A program made the position numbers and the translations under genes. From the NCBI GenBank assembly GCA_946612455.1, contig CAMOER010000037.1, forward strand, positions 1 through 24,571: 24,571 nucleotides of DNA, given 5' to 3'. The stretch is from UBA3305 sp002373555 (GTDB lineage Bacteria; Bacillota; Clostridia; Lachnospirales; Lachnospiraceae). Below, one piece after another: positions 14,431-21,115 of this stretch (the first letter of the stretch is position 1; every line of letters begins with the position of its first letter). Below the pieces are notes generated by a model. The model searched no databases, was not told the DNA's origin, and saw nothing but the letters and a program-made list of their open reading frames with translations.

Positions 14431-14458
14431 ATCATAGTTCGAATATGAAAAAAGTCAA
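14431..14458 (-). promoter_or_regulatory. Promoter of proC
   Basis: On the minus strand TTGACT (14458-14453), a 16-nt spacer and TATGAT (14436-14431). The predicted start is near 14424, giving a leader of about 68 nt that begins just before the hairpin at 14400. Confidence 0.75.
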
Positions 14459-14518
14459 TTGAAAATCAAATGATATCCGGAATGATAGTTGCTTTTTTAA
14501 TGTAACTGCGCAACAATT

Positions 14519-15601
14519 TCATTCTCCTGAAAGAATCATCGGAAGATCTTCGCGAATGAAGGCATTCCAGAAAGCGGGCGTCCGGAGATCGACCTCGGAA
14601 AGCGACAGATAAGCCTGGGCGCCGGGCGCTTCCCTGTACAGATGCTGTCCGGCCCGCGCGATGCCCGCACACGGGAGAAAAAGGCCGGTCTTTTTGACGC
14701 GCGCGGTCTCTTTTTTAGCCGGCTCGCGCTGTTCTTTCGGAATGAATTCTCCGACACTTTTGTGTACGGCCGTATCCTGCGCCGGAATGTAGTAATAATT
14801 CCTGTAATCCTGAAAGAAATAATATAACGCAGTATCTGTAAGCGGAAGCGAGAGGGTGAGCAGATCGTCCCGGATCCGGCCGCGCAGGAGATTCCTGGTG
14901 AAATCAAGCGGTACGGGCACGGATTCATCCACCCGGATCGCCGCCTGCAGCGCACCGTCTGCACATTCCGCTTCCAGCACGTCCGTTGTCTGCAGTTCAC
15001 CGTATTGCAGCGCGCGGTAGGCGAGCAGCGAGGCAACGCCGGCCATATGCAGCACATCTTCCTCGTTGTGGATCAGGAACAGGTAAGCGAGCTGTTCGGA
15101 ATGGCTGCGGACATAGTCCCAGTAGACACGGATCAGATCGCCGCCGTTCTCCTTGTCCTCCCGGGGCATGCCGAGAAATGCTTCGAACGTTTTCTGGCCG
15201 CAGCGGGGAAGGCCGAGCAGCTTTTTTAACGGCCGGAGCTTTTTTAAGAGATCGAAGGACCGGTGATAATCAAAGGAATACGGCAGGCGGAAACGTTTCG
15301 CCCGTTTTTCGATAAACGGAAGATCGAAGGTCTCGCCGTTGAAGGTGACGACGGTGGTCTCCGGCGTGATCTCCGAAAAGGCGGCTTCGATCACGGCGCG
15401 TTCATCCGCCGGCCCTTCGGCAAGCCACTGCATGAAATGCAGGAGGTCACCCTCCGGACGCGCAGTGCCGATCAGGTAGATCATCGCGCGGTCGGCGGAC
15501 AGGCCGGTCGTTTCGATATCAAGAAAAAGGGGATGATCGCCCATCCCCCATTCCGATTTCAGCGCATACGAAGATTGTATGTATTTGCTGATATATTTCA
15601 T
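14519..15601 (-). CDS. YprB-like RNase H-fold exonuclease
   Basis: 360 residues. The exonuclease domain (about 22-195) has the acidic DEDD residues: D28 and E30 in FLDIETTG, D93 in FNGETFDLPFI and D182 in HNEEDV. The usual tyrosine four residues before the last aspartate is H178 here. After about residue 200 the chain becomes a less conserved domain of mixed strands. The domain is that of the YprB/ribonuclease-H-like superfamily, presumed 3'-5' nuclease on DNA or RNA; the substrate is unknown. The ATG overlaps the TGA of deoD by one base, so it is translated as part of that operon. No clear terminator follows; a short T-rich run precedes the proC promoter. Confidence 0.82.
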   Translation of the reverse strand: MKYISKYIQSSYALKSEWGMGDHPLFLDIETTGLSADRAMIYLIGTARPEGDLLHFMQWLAEGPADERAVIEAAFSEITPETTVVTFNGETFDLPFIEKRAKRFRLPYSFDYHRSFDLLKKLRPLKKLLGLPRCGQKTFEAFLGMPREDKENGGDLIRVYWDYVRSHSEQLAYLFLIHNEEDVLHMAGVASLLAYRALQYGELQTTDVLEAECADGALQAAIRVDESVPVPLDFTRNLLRGRIRDDLLTLSLPLTDTALYYFFQDYRNYYYIPAQDTAVHKSVGEFIPKEQREPAKKETARVKKTGLFLPCAGIARAGQHLYREAPGAQAYLSLSEVDLRTPAFWNAFIREDLPMILSGE

Positions 15602-16332
15602 CAGAGTTCCGTTCTGACAGCGGTCTTCAGCGCGATCTCCATCATGGCATGGAAGCTGTTCTGGCGTTCCTCCGCGGAAAGCGCCTCGCCGGTAAAGATA
15701 TGATCGGAGATGCTGAGGATCGACAGTGCCTTCTTATGATTGTACATGGCAGACAGATACAGTCCGGCTGTTTCCATTTCTACGGCCTTCAGTCCCATCG
15801 CCTTTGCCTTCAGGTTGACTTCCTTGTTCGGATGATAGAAGAAATCGGAGGTATAAACGCTGCCGGGGACGATATTGACGCCGAGCTCTTTGGCGGCCTC
15901 TGCCGCTGTCATGAGCATGCCGTAATCCGCGGTGGGCGCAATGTAGCCGGGGATGTCATACGCGGTCAGCGCTGCGGAGTTCGTGGAGGCGGACATGGCG
16001 AGCACAACGTCTCTGACATGGACATCGTCCTGGATGGCGCCGGCGGAACCGACGCGGATGATGGCTTCGACGCCGAAGAAGTTGAAAAGCTCATGTGCAT
16101 AGAGCATGAAGGACGGAATGCCCATGCCGGAGCCCATGACGGAGACTTCCTTTCCTTCATAGGTGCCGGTGTAGCCGAGCATGTTTCTTACATCGTTGAA
16201 AAGCACCGGATTCTCAAGATAGTGGTCCGCAATGTATTTCGCGCGGAGGGGGTCACCGGGCATAAGAACGCACTTTGCCACATGGGTGCCGGGCTTGAGT
16301 TCGATGCTGGCGGACGGGGATGATGTCATCAT
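15601..16332 (-). CDS. deoD: Purine nucleoside phosphorylase, DeoD type
   Basis: 243 residues, normal for the hexameric class. Phosphate contacts are present in MPGDPLRAKYIA, in NDVRNMLGYTGTYEG and in IIRVGSAGA. The base and ribose contacts lie in AVEMETAGLY and in SDHI, with the catalytic aspartate. The enzyme splits purine (deoxy)nucleosides with phosphate to base and (deoxy)ribose-1-phosphate. Two ATGs stand in tandem; the first is 8 nt from GGAGG and is chosen. It lies 19 nt after mtnA. That neighbour makes methylthioadenosine or 5'-deoxyadenosine possible extra substrates, which is inference; DeoD-type enzymes are not usually considered the main methylthioadenosine phosphorylases. Confidence 0.94.
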   Translation of the reverse strand: MMTSSPSASIELKPGTHVAKCVLMPGDPLRAKYIADHYLENPVLFNDVRNMLGYTGTYEGKEVSVMGSGMGIPSFMLYAHELFNFFGVEAIIRVGSAGAIQDDVHVRDVVLAMSASTNSAALTAYDIPGYIAPTADYGMLMTAAEAAKELGVNIVPGSVYTSDFFYHPNKEVNLKAKAMGLKAVEMETAGLYLSAMYNHKKALSILSISDHIFTGEALSAEERQNSFHAMMEIALKTAVRTEL

Positions 16333-16351
16333 TGTTGATTCCTCCTTATAG

Positions 16352-17422
16352 TTATGATTCCATAATTTTCTTCAGGTTCTCTTCGAAAGGCGGATATACG
16401 ATGCCCGCATCGGTCACGATCGCGGTCAGAAGGCTGTGGTCCGTCACGTCGAAGGCGGGGTTGAAGCATTTGACGGATTTCGGTGCCATCGGCTTCTCGT
16501 ACCACATCTCCTTGATCTCATCCGGATCACGTTCCTCGATCCTGATATCCGCGCCGGTCGTGCAGCTCATGTCGATCGTCGAGCGCGGGCCGAGCGTGTA
16601 GAACGGAACACCGTAATGCTTTGCGAGAATGGCGACGCCGGAGGTACCGATCTTGTTGGCGAAATCGCCGTTCGCGGCAATGCGGTCGCAGCCGACGAAG
16701 CAGGCCTGCACCCAGCCGTTCTTCATGACCATCGAGGCCATGTTGTCACAGATCAGCGTGACGTCGATGCCGGCTTTGTCCAGCTCGTAGGACGTGAGTC
16801 TCGCGCCCTGCAGGAGCGGCCGGGTCTCGTCGGCAAAGGCCCTGAAGTCGATGCCGCGCTCTTTGCCGAGCAGCAGCGGACCGATCGCCGTGCCGTATTT
16901 GCTGGTGGCCAGCGGGCCGGCGTTGCAGTGGGTGAGCACGCCGTCGCCGGGTTTGATCAGCGAGAGGCCGTACTCGGAGATGCGGTAACACATCTGAATG
17001 TCCTCCGCATGGATCGCCTCGGCTTCGGCTTTCAGAACCGCGATGAGCTCTGCCGGAGTGCAGGCGGCATTTTCATCTGCCTTTGCGAGCATCCTTTTCA
17101 CGGCCCAGCTTAAATTGACAGCTGTGGGACGGGAGGAGATGAGATAGTCTCCGTCCTTCTTCAGTTCTGCGATCAATGCCGCCGTATCTGCAGCATTCTT
17201 ATGCACGGCCAGTACATAGACCGCATAGGCGGCGCAGATACCGATCGCGGGTGCGCCGCGGACAGCGAGGCGCTTGATCGCGTCGTAGAATTCTTCTGCT
17301 TTGGTAAGCGTTAAATACAGTTCTTCATTCGGAAGCTTTGTCTGATCGATGATGATGCAGGCCTGACCGTCTTCGGACAGATGCACGCTTCCGCTCATAA
17401 GGTCATTTCTGGTGATTTCCAT
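16352..17422 (-). CDS. mtnA: 5-methylthioribose-1-phosphate isomerase
   Basis: 356 residues from the ATG at 17422, with GGAAGGTG about 8 nt upstream. A longer frame to 17527 runs back through the promoter. Conserved stretches: RLAVRGAPAIGICAAYAVY (51-69), SSRPTAVNLSWAV (96-108), THCNAGPLAT with C166 and VGCDRIAANGD with D246, the two residues proposed for catalysis in MtnA, then NKIGT. It converts methylthioribose-1-phosphate to methylthioribulose-1-phosphate in methionine salvage. Related eIF2B-like proteins act on other sugar phosphates, but the Cys/Asp pair and the length favour MtnA. No mtnK, mtnB, mtnC or mtnD is in the window. It heads the mtnA-deoD-exonuclease operon and is divergent from fba. 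Confidence 0.92.
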   Translation of the reverse strand: MEITRNDLMSGSVHLSEDGQACIIIDQTKLPNEELYLTLTKAEEFYDAIKRLAVRGAPAIGICAAYAVYVLAVHKNAADTAALIAELKKDGDYLISSRPTAVNLSWAVKRMLAKADENAACTPAELIAVLKAEAEAIHAEDIQMCYRISEYGLSLIKPGDGVLTHCNAGPLATSKYGTAIGPLLLGKERGIDFRAFADETRPLLQGARLTSYELDKAGIDVTLICDNMASMVMKNGWVQACFVGCDRIAANGDFANKIGTSGVAILAKHYGVPFYTLGPRSTIDMSCTTGADIRIEERDPDEIKEMWYEKPMAPKSVKCFNPAFDVTDHSLLTAIVTDAGIVYPPFEENLKKIMES

Positions 17423-17457
17423 AGTACAGCACCTTCCTTGGTTTCTTACAGAACAAA

Positions 17458-17466
17458 AGTATATCA
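17458..17466 (-). promoter_or_regulatory. Extended -10 promoter of mtnA
   Basis: On the minus strand TGA precedes TATACT (17463-17458). No good -35 box is present at the usual distance. The predicted start lies near 17451, about 29 nt before the mtnA ATG. Confidence is moderate because only the -10 element fits. Confidence 0.5.
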
Positions 17467-17508
17467 CAAGATCGAACAAAAAGATATAAGTGCCTGTAGA
17501 AAGAATGA

Positions 17509-17537
17509 TTGCAGAAATCGTTTTCATGAGGTATTAT
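17509..17537 (+). promoter_or_regulatory. Promoter of fba
   Basis: TTGCAG (17509-17514), a 17-nt spacer and TATTAT (17532-17537). The start is expected near 17544, with a leader of about 80 nt. It is divergent from the mtnA promoter and the -10 boxes are about 70 nt apart. Confidence 0.72.
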
Positions 17538-17625
17538 ATTTTCGTATGGATAGTGGCGGAGCGGCAGACGCCGGTCCGTGACAGCAGCCTTCCGGCTGCA
17601 TAATTCAGAATCAGGAGGAATCATT

Positions 17626-18564
17626 ATGGCACTTGTAACGTCAACCGAAATGTTTAAGAAGGCTTATGACGGCGGCTACGCCATCGGCGCATTCAACGTA
17701 AACAACATGGAGATCGTACAGGGCATCACCGAGGCTGCTGCTGAGCTGCAGGCTCCGCTGATCCTGCAGGCATCCGCCGGCGCAAGAAAGTATGCAAACT
17801 CCATTTATCTTGTAAAGCTCGTAGAAGCAGCTGCCGAGCTGCATCCCGAGATCCCGATCGTTCTGCATCTGGATCACGGCGCAGATTTCGAAGTCTGCAA
17901 ATCCTGCGTAGATGACGGTTTCACCTCCGTTATGATCGACTATTCCGGCCATTCCTTCGAGGAGAATATCGAGGAATCCCGCAAGGTCGCCGAGTATGCG
18001 CATGAGCACGGCGTTGTCGTCGAGGCTGAGCTCGGAACCCTCTCGGGCGTCGAGGATGATGTCAATGTCGCGGATGACAAGGCACAGTATACCGATCCCG
18101 ACCAGGTCGAGGAGTTCGTAAAGAGAACCGGCGTTGACTCTCTGGCGATCGCGATCGGCACCAGCCACGGCGCTTACAAGTTTAAACCCGGCCAGAATCC
18201 GAAGCTTCGTCTGGACATCCTGGAAGAGGTCTCGAGACGCCTGCCCGGCTTCCCGATCGTTCTGCACGGATCTTCTTCCGTACCGCAGGAATATGTCAAG
18301 ATCATCAACGAGAACGGCGGTGCGCTGAAGGATGCCATCGGTATCCCCGAAGAGCAGCTCCGCATGGCAGCCAGAGGCGCTGTCTGCAAGATCAACATCG
18401 ACTCCGACCTTCGTCTGGGCATGACCGCAGGTATCCGTCAGCACTTTGCTGAGCATCCGGATCACTTCGACCCCAGACAGTACCTTGGACCCGGCAGAGC
18501 GAACATCAAAGCGATCGTTGCGCATAAGCTGGTGAACGTACTCGGCTGCGATCACAAGATCTGA
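17626..18564 (+). CDS. fba: Class II fructose-1,6-bisphosphate aldolase
   Basis: 312 residues from the ATG at 17626 (GGAGG 7 nt upstream); an upstream in-frame ATG at 17578 lacks a site. Zinc and catalytic residues are all visible: D83 and H84 in LHLDHGAD, E135 in VVEAELG, H181 in GTSHGAYKF, H214 in LHGSSSVP, and the phosphate-binding NIDSD near the end. It splits fructose-1,6-bisphosphate to dihydroxyacetone phosphate and glyceraldehyde-3-phosphate in glycolysis. Codon use is strongly biased (for example GTA, CGT and CTG rich blocks), unlike its neighbours, as expected for a highly expressed gene. It is a single gene ending at the terminator at 18586. Confidence 0.95.
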   Translation: MALVTSTEMFKKAYDGGYAIGAFNVNNMEIVQGITEAAAELQAPLILQASAGARKYANSIYLVKLVEAAAELHPEIPIVLHLDHGADFEVCKSCVDDGFTSVMIDYSGHSFEENIEESRKVAEYAHEHGVVVEAELGTLSGVEDDVNVADDKAQYTDPDQVEEFVKRTGVDSLAIAIGTSHGAYKFKPGQNPKLRLDILEEVSRRLPGFPIVLHGSSSVPQEYVKIINENGGALKDAIGIPEEQLRMAARGAVCKINIDSDLRLGMTAGIRQHFAEHPDHFDPRQYLGPGRANIKAIVAHKLVNVLGCDHKI

Positions 18565-18585
18565 ATTTGACAGAATATACAGAGG

Positions 18586-18611
18586 CAGGCCCGGGGAACC
18601 GGGCCTGTTTT
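18586..18611 (+). terminator. Intrinsic terminator after fba
   Basis: CAGGCCCGG (18586-18594) and CCGGGCCTG (18599-18607) form a perfect 9-bp stem with a GGAA loop, followed by TTTT. The short T run may allow some readthrough into the zinc-ribbon gene, which has no clear promoter of its own. Confidence 0.9.
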
Positions 18612-18632
18612 ACAAATGGAAGGTGATGGCGG

Positions 18633-19166
18633 ATGATCTGTAAGAGATGCGGCGCCGAGATCCCGGACTGGTTCATTATCTGCGGGATCTGCGGAACGCC
18701 GGTGTATGATAAGTTCCGCAGAAAAAAGAGCACGGAGGAAGAGGATCCGCAGCGGATGCTGCCGCCCGGAAGAAGACAGGACACGGATTCGTACGGACCG
18801 CAGGACGGGCGTCCGGATGTATATGGACAGCGGATTCCGTACGGGCGGGCGGACGGAAACGGTACGGCGATTTCGCTTGCCGGTGCGCGGTACTGCAGGA
18901 TCTCCCTGATCCTGGCCGTCGTTTCCTGCATGCTGATCATGGTGCCGTTCCTGCCAATCCCGGTATCGATCATGGCGATCGCTTTCGGTGTGATCGGGTA
19001 CCGGCGGAGCATTCATTCGCGGGGCAGAGCGATCGCGGGGATCGCGGTCGGCGCCGCGGTGCTGCTGATCAGCATAACGCTCAGTGTCTGTGTCACGATG
19101 CTGATGCCGTATATGGAAGATCTGAACCGGATGATGGAATCGTATTTGACCATCCCGGGACAATAG
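18633..19166 (+). CDS. Zinc-ribbon membrane protein, function unknown
   Basis: 177 residues. The N-terminus is a zinc ribbon with C3, C6, C17 and C20 in CKRCG and CGICG. A polar, glycine- and arginine-rich linker (about 28-85) leads to two hydrophobic helices (about 91-121 and 132-155), separated by a basic loop (GYRRSIHSRGRA). This is the layout of small zinc-ribbon proteins with a DUF4190-like two-helix domain, common in Clostridia. Such proteins are of unknown function. GGAAGGTG lies about 12 nt before the ATG. It follows the fba terminator and precedes the palindromic repeat at 19178. Confidence 0.72.
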   Translation: MICKRCGAEIPDWFIICGICGTPVYDKFRRKKSTEEEDPQRMLPPGRRQDTDSYGPQDGRPDVYGQRIPYGRADGNGTAISLAGARYCRISLILAVVSCMLIMVPFLPIPVSIMAIAFGVIGYRRSIHSRGRAIAGIAVGAAVLLISITLSVCVTMLMPYMEDLNRMMESYLTIPGQ

Positions 19167-19177
19167 AAGAAAACCAA

Positions 19178-19275
19178 GGGGACAGGTTCCGCGGGTGATA
19201 ACCCATGGGGACAGGCACCGCGGGTTATAGACGCCGTAAGCGTTTATAACCCGCGGTGCCTGTCCCCATGGGTTA
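19178..19275. repeat. GGGGACAGG palindromic repeat: 31-bp perfect stem plus a direct half copy
   Basis: 19199-19229 and 19245-19275 are perfect 31-nt inverted repeats. The 15-nt middle adds ACGC/GCGT and a G-U pair, so the stem may reach 36 bp with a 5-nt loop. A direct partial copy of the left arm lies at 19178-19200: GGGGACAGG, then CCGCGGGT and ATA, differing from 19207-19229 at three of 23 positions. There is no T tract. The end motif is shared with the hairpin at 3501-3572. It resembles REP-type elements that are spread by RAYT (Y1) transposases, but no such gene is in the window. Confidence 0.85.
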
Positions 19276-19287
19276 CTCGCTTTCTGC

Positions 19288-19316
19288 TTGCATATATCGA
19301 TATTTCGGGCTATGAT
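19288..19316 (+). promoter_or_regulatory. Promoter of the methyltransferase-hslO unit
   Basis: TTGCAT (19288-19293), a 17-nt spacer and TATGAT (19311-19316), only 12 nt after the palindromic repeat. The start is near 19323, about 20 nt before the ATG at 19343. The boxes are the same as those of the chromate-transporter promoter. Confidence 0.75.
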
Positions 19317-19342
19317 AAAGTTTGTGAATTCAGGAGGCAGCT

Positions 19343-20089
19343 ATGAGATCATATTCCGGTTTGGCAGATTTCTATGATATGTTCATGGAAGATATCCCTT
19401 ACGCGGCGTGGTGCGCGCGCATCCGGGAGATCCTGCGCAGCCGCGGGATCTCAGACGGGCTCATCCTGGAGCTCGGCTGCGGTACCGGAACCATGACAGA
19501 GATGCTTTCCGACGCCGGCTATGATATGATCGGCGTGGATGCATCCGAGGATATGCTTGCCGAAGCCATGGAGAAGCGTGAAGACCGCAATATCCTCTAT
19601 CTGGAGCAGGATATGCGGGCTTTCGAGCTGTACGGGACCGTGCGCGCCGTCATTTGTGTCTGCGATTCGATCAATTACATCACGGACCGGCAGGATCTCA
19701 TTAAGGTCTTCCGGCTGGTGAACAATTATCTCGATCCGGACGGCCTCTTCATTTTCGATTTCAACACCCCTGCGGAGTATGCCAGGGAGGAACGGATCGC
19801 CTATACGGACGAGTGCGAAGGCATCTATCTTATAGGAAGAAATGCGTATGCGGAAGAGAGCGGGCTGAATGAGCACACCGTGACCTTCTTCGTGCCGGAG
19901 GATGATGCGGGAGAACTGTACAGCCGGTTCGAGGAAACGCATCTGCAGCGGGCGTATTCTGTCGAAGAGATGAAGGATGCGCTGGCGGAGGCCGGGATGG
20001 TGTTCATTTCGGCAGAGGATGAGCAGAAAAGACAGGCCGGAGATTCGACAAGACGATGCTTGATGACGGCAAAGGAACGCGGGAAATAA
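19343..20089 (+). CDS. Class I SAM-dependent methyltransferase
   Basis: 248 residues; AGGAGG lies 5 nt before the ATG. Motif I is ILELGCGTGT (41-50), followed by GVDASEDML (acidic end of strand 2), DMRAFELYG (motif II region) and a VCVCDSINYI strand 4. These define the Rossmann-like methyltransferase fold that binds S-adenosylmethionine. The N-terminus YSGLADFYDMFMEDIPYAAW is typical of a small-molecule methyltransferase subgroup common in Firmicutes. The substrate cannot be deduced. It is 10 nt upstream of hslO and probably co-transcribed. Confidence 0.85.
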   Translation: MRSYSGLADFYDMFMEDIPYAAWCARIREILRSRGISDGLILELGCGTGTMTEMLSDAGYDMIGVDASEDMLAEAMEKREDRNILYLEQDMRAFELYGTVRAVICVCDSINYITDRQDLIKVFRLVNNYLDPDGLFIFDFNTPAEYAREERIAYTDECEGIYLIGRNAYAEESGLNEHTVTFFVPEDDAGELYSRFEETHLQRAYSVEEMKDALAEAGMVFISAEDEQKRQAGDSTRRCLMTAKERGK

Positions 20090-20099
20090 AAGGAGTACC

Positions 20100-20981
20100 A
20101 TGAACGATTATCTGATAAGAGCAGTGGCGGAAGGCGGGAAGATTCGCGCCTTTGCGGCCACGACAAAAGCAACCGTAGAAGAAGCGAGAGCGCGCCACAA
20201 CACCAGTCCGGTCATCACGGCCGCCCTCGGCCGTCTGCTGACCGGCGCTGTCATGATGGGCAGCATGATGAAGAGCCCGGATGACAGGCTCACCCTGAAG
20301 ATCAACGGCGACGGGCCGGTGCATGCACTGACGGCAGTTGCGGACAGCCGCGGCAATGTCAAGGGCTTCGCCGATGAGCCGCAGGTCATCCTGCACGCGA
20401 ATGAGAAGGGTAAGCTGGATGTCGCCGGTGCGGTCGGCGTCGGCGTTCTCACCGTCATCAAGGACCTTGGCCTGAAGGAGCCGTATGAAGGCACTTCCAT
20501 GCTCGTGACCAGCGAGATCGCAGAAGATCTTACCTACTATTTCGCGACTTCCGAGCAGACACCGTCCGCAGTCGGACTCGGTGTTCTGATGAACAAGGAA
20601 AATACGGTCCGGCAGGCCGGCGGATTCATTATCCAGCTGATGCCGGGCGTGGACGATGCCACGATCACCGCCCTGGAGAAACGGATCGGCGAGATCTCTT
20701 CCGTGACGGATATGCTCGAAAGAGGACTGGATCCGGAGGGGATCTTAAAGTACATCCTCGGGGAGGAGACGCTGGAGATCCTGGATACGATCCCCGTGCG
20801 CTTCAACTGCAGCTGCAATCGTGAACGCATCAAAGGCGCGATCGCGAGCCTGGGAGAGAAGGACCTCAGGGACCTGATCGAAGGCGATACGCCGGTTACG
20901 GCCCACTGCGATTACTGCAATACCGATTATACCTATTCCGTAGCCGAGATCGAACAGATCCTGGCGAGAGGAAAGAACTGA
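20100..20981 (+). CDS. hslO: Hsp33 redox-regulated chaperone
   Basis: 293 residues, the normal size. The N-terminal domain (1 to about 180) has the conserved HNTSPVITAALGRLLTGA (33-50) and LKINGDGP. The C-terminal switch domain holds the four zinc cysteines C237, C239, C270 and C273 (CxC and CxxC). Under oxidation these cysteines form disulfides, release zinc and activate the holdase, which protects unfolding proteins in the cytoplasm (family knowledge). AAAGGAG lies 5 nt before the ATG. Pairing with a methyltransferase gene is presumably a shared transcript, with no obvious functional link. Confidence 0.96.
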   Translation: MNDYLIRAVAEGGKIRAFAATTKATVEEARARHNTSPVITAALGRLLTGAVMMGSMMKSPDDRLTLKINGDGPVHALTAVADSRGNVKGFADEPQVILHANEKGKLDVAGAVGVGVLTVIKDLGLKEPYEGTSMLVTSEIAEDLTYYFATSEQTPSAVGLGVLMNKENTVRQAGGFIIQLMPGVDDATITALEKRIGEISSVTDMLERGLDPEGILKYILGEETLEILDTIPVRFNCSCNRERIKGAIASLGEKDLRDLIEGDTPVTAHCDYCNTDYTYSVAEIEQILARGKN

Positions 20982-21025
20982 AGCAGGGACGGCAGCAGAG
21001 GATAATGCGACTGTCCGCGTGATCT

Positions 21026-21100
21026 GATTCCGCACCGGGACCCGGAATCCGGCCCCGGATCAATCATAAAACAAAATCACAATGACGCATTCCAGCGTCA
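21026..21100 (+). other. Two short inverted repeats upstream of the aminotransferase gene
   Basis: GATTCCG (21026-21032) pairs with CGGAATC (21043-21049). TGACGC (21083-21088) pairs with GCGTCA (21095-21100) just before the ribosome site of the next gene. No T tract and no convincing promoter is visible in the 134-base gap after hslO. The second pair could be an operator or a hairpin that limits ribosome access. Confidence 0.35.
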
Positions 21101-21115
21101 GGAAAGAGGACCAGG

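Noticed and set aside
14466..14522. 18-codon frame overlapping the exonuclease stop in ATGA
   Set aside because: The AGGAG is too close to its ATG (1 nt) and the peptide has no support. It also runs into the proC -35 region.
18567..18572. TTGACA after fba as a promoter for the zinc-ribbon gene
   Set aside because: The -10 position falls in the GC-rich terminator stem and does not resemble TATAAT.
19178..19275. CRISPR array or terminator
   Set aside because: There is one inverted repeat with a partial direct copy and no regular spacers. No T tract follows the stem.
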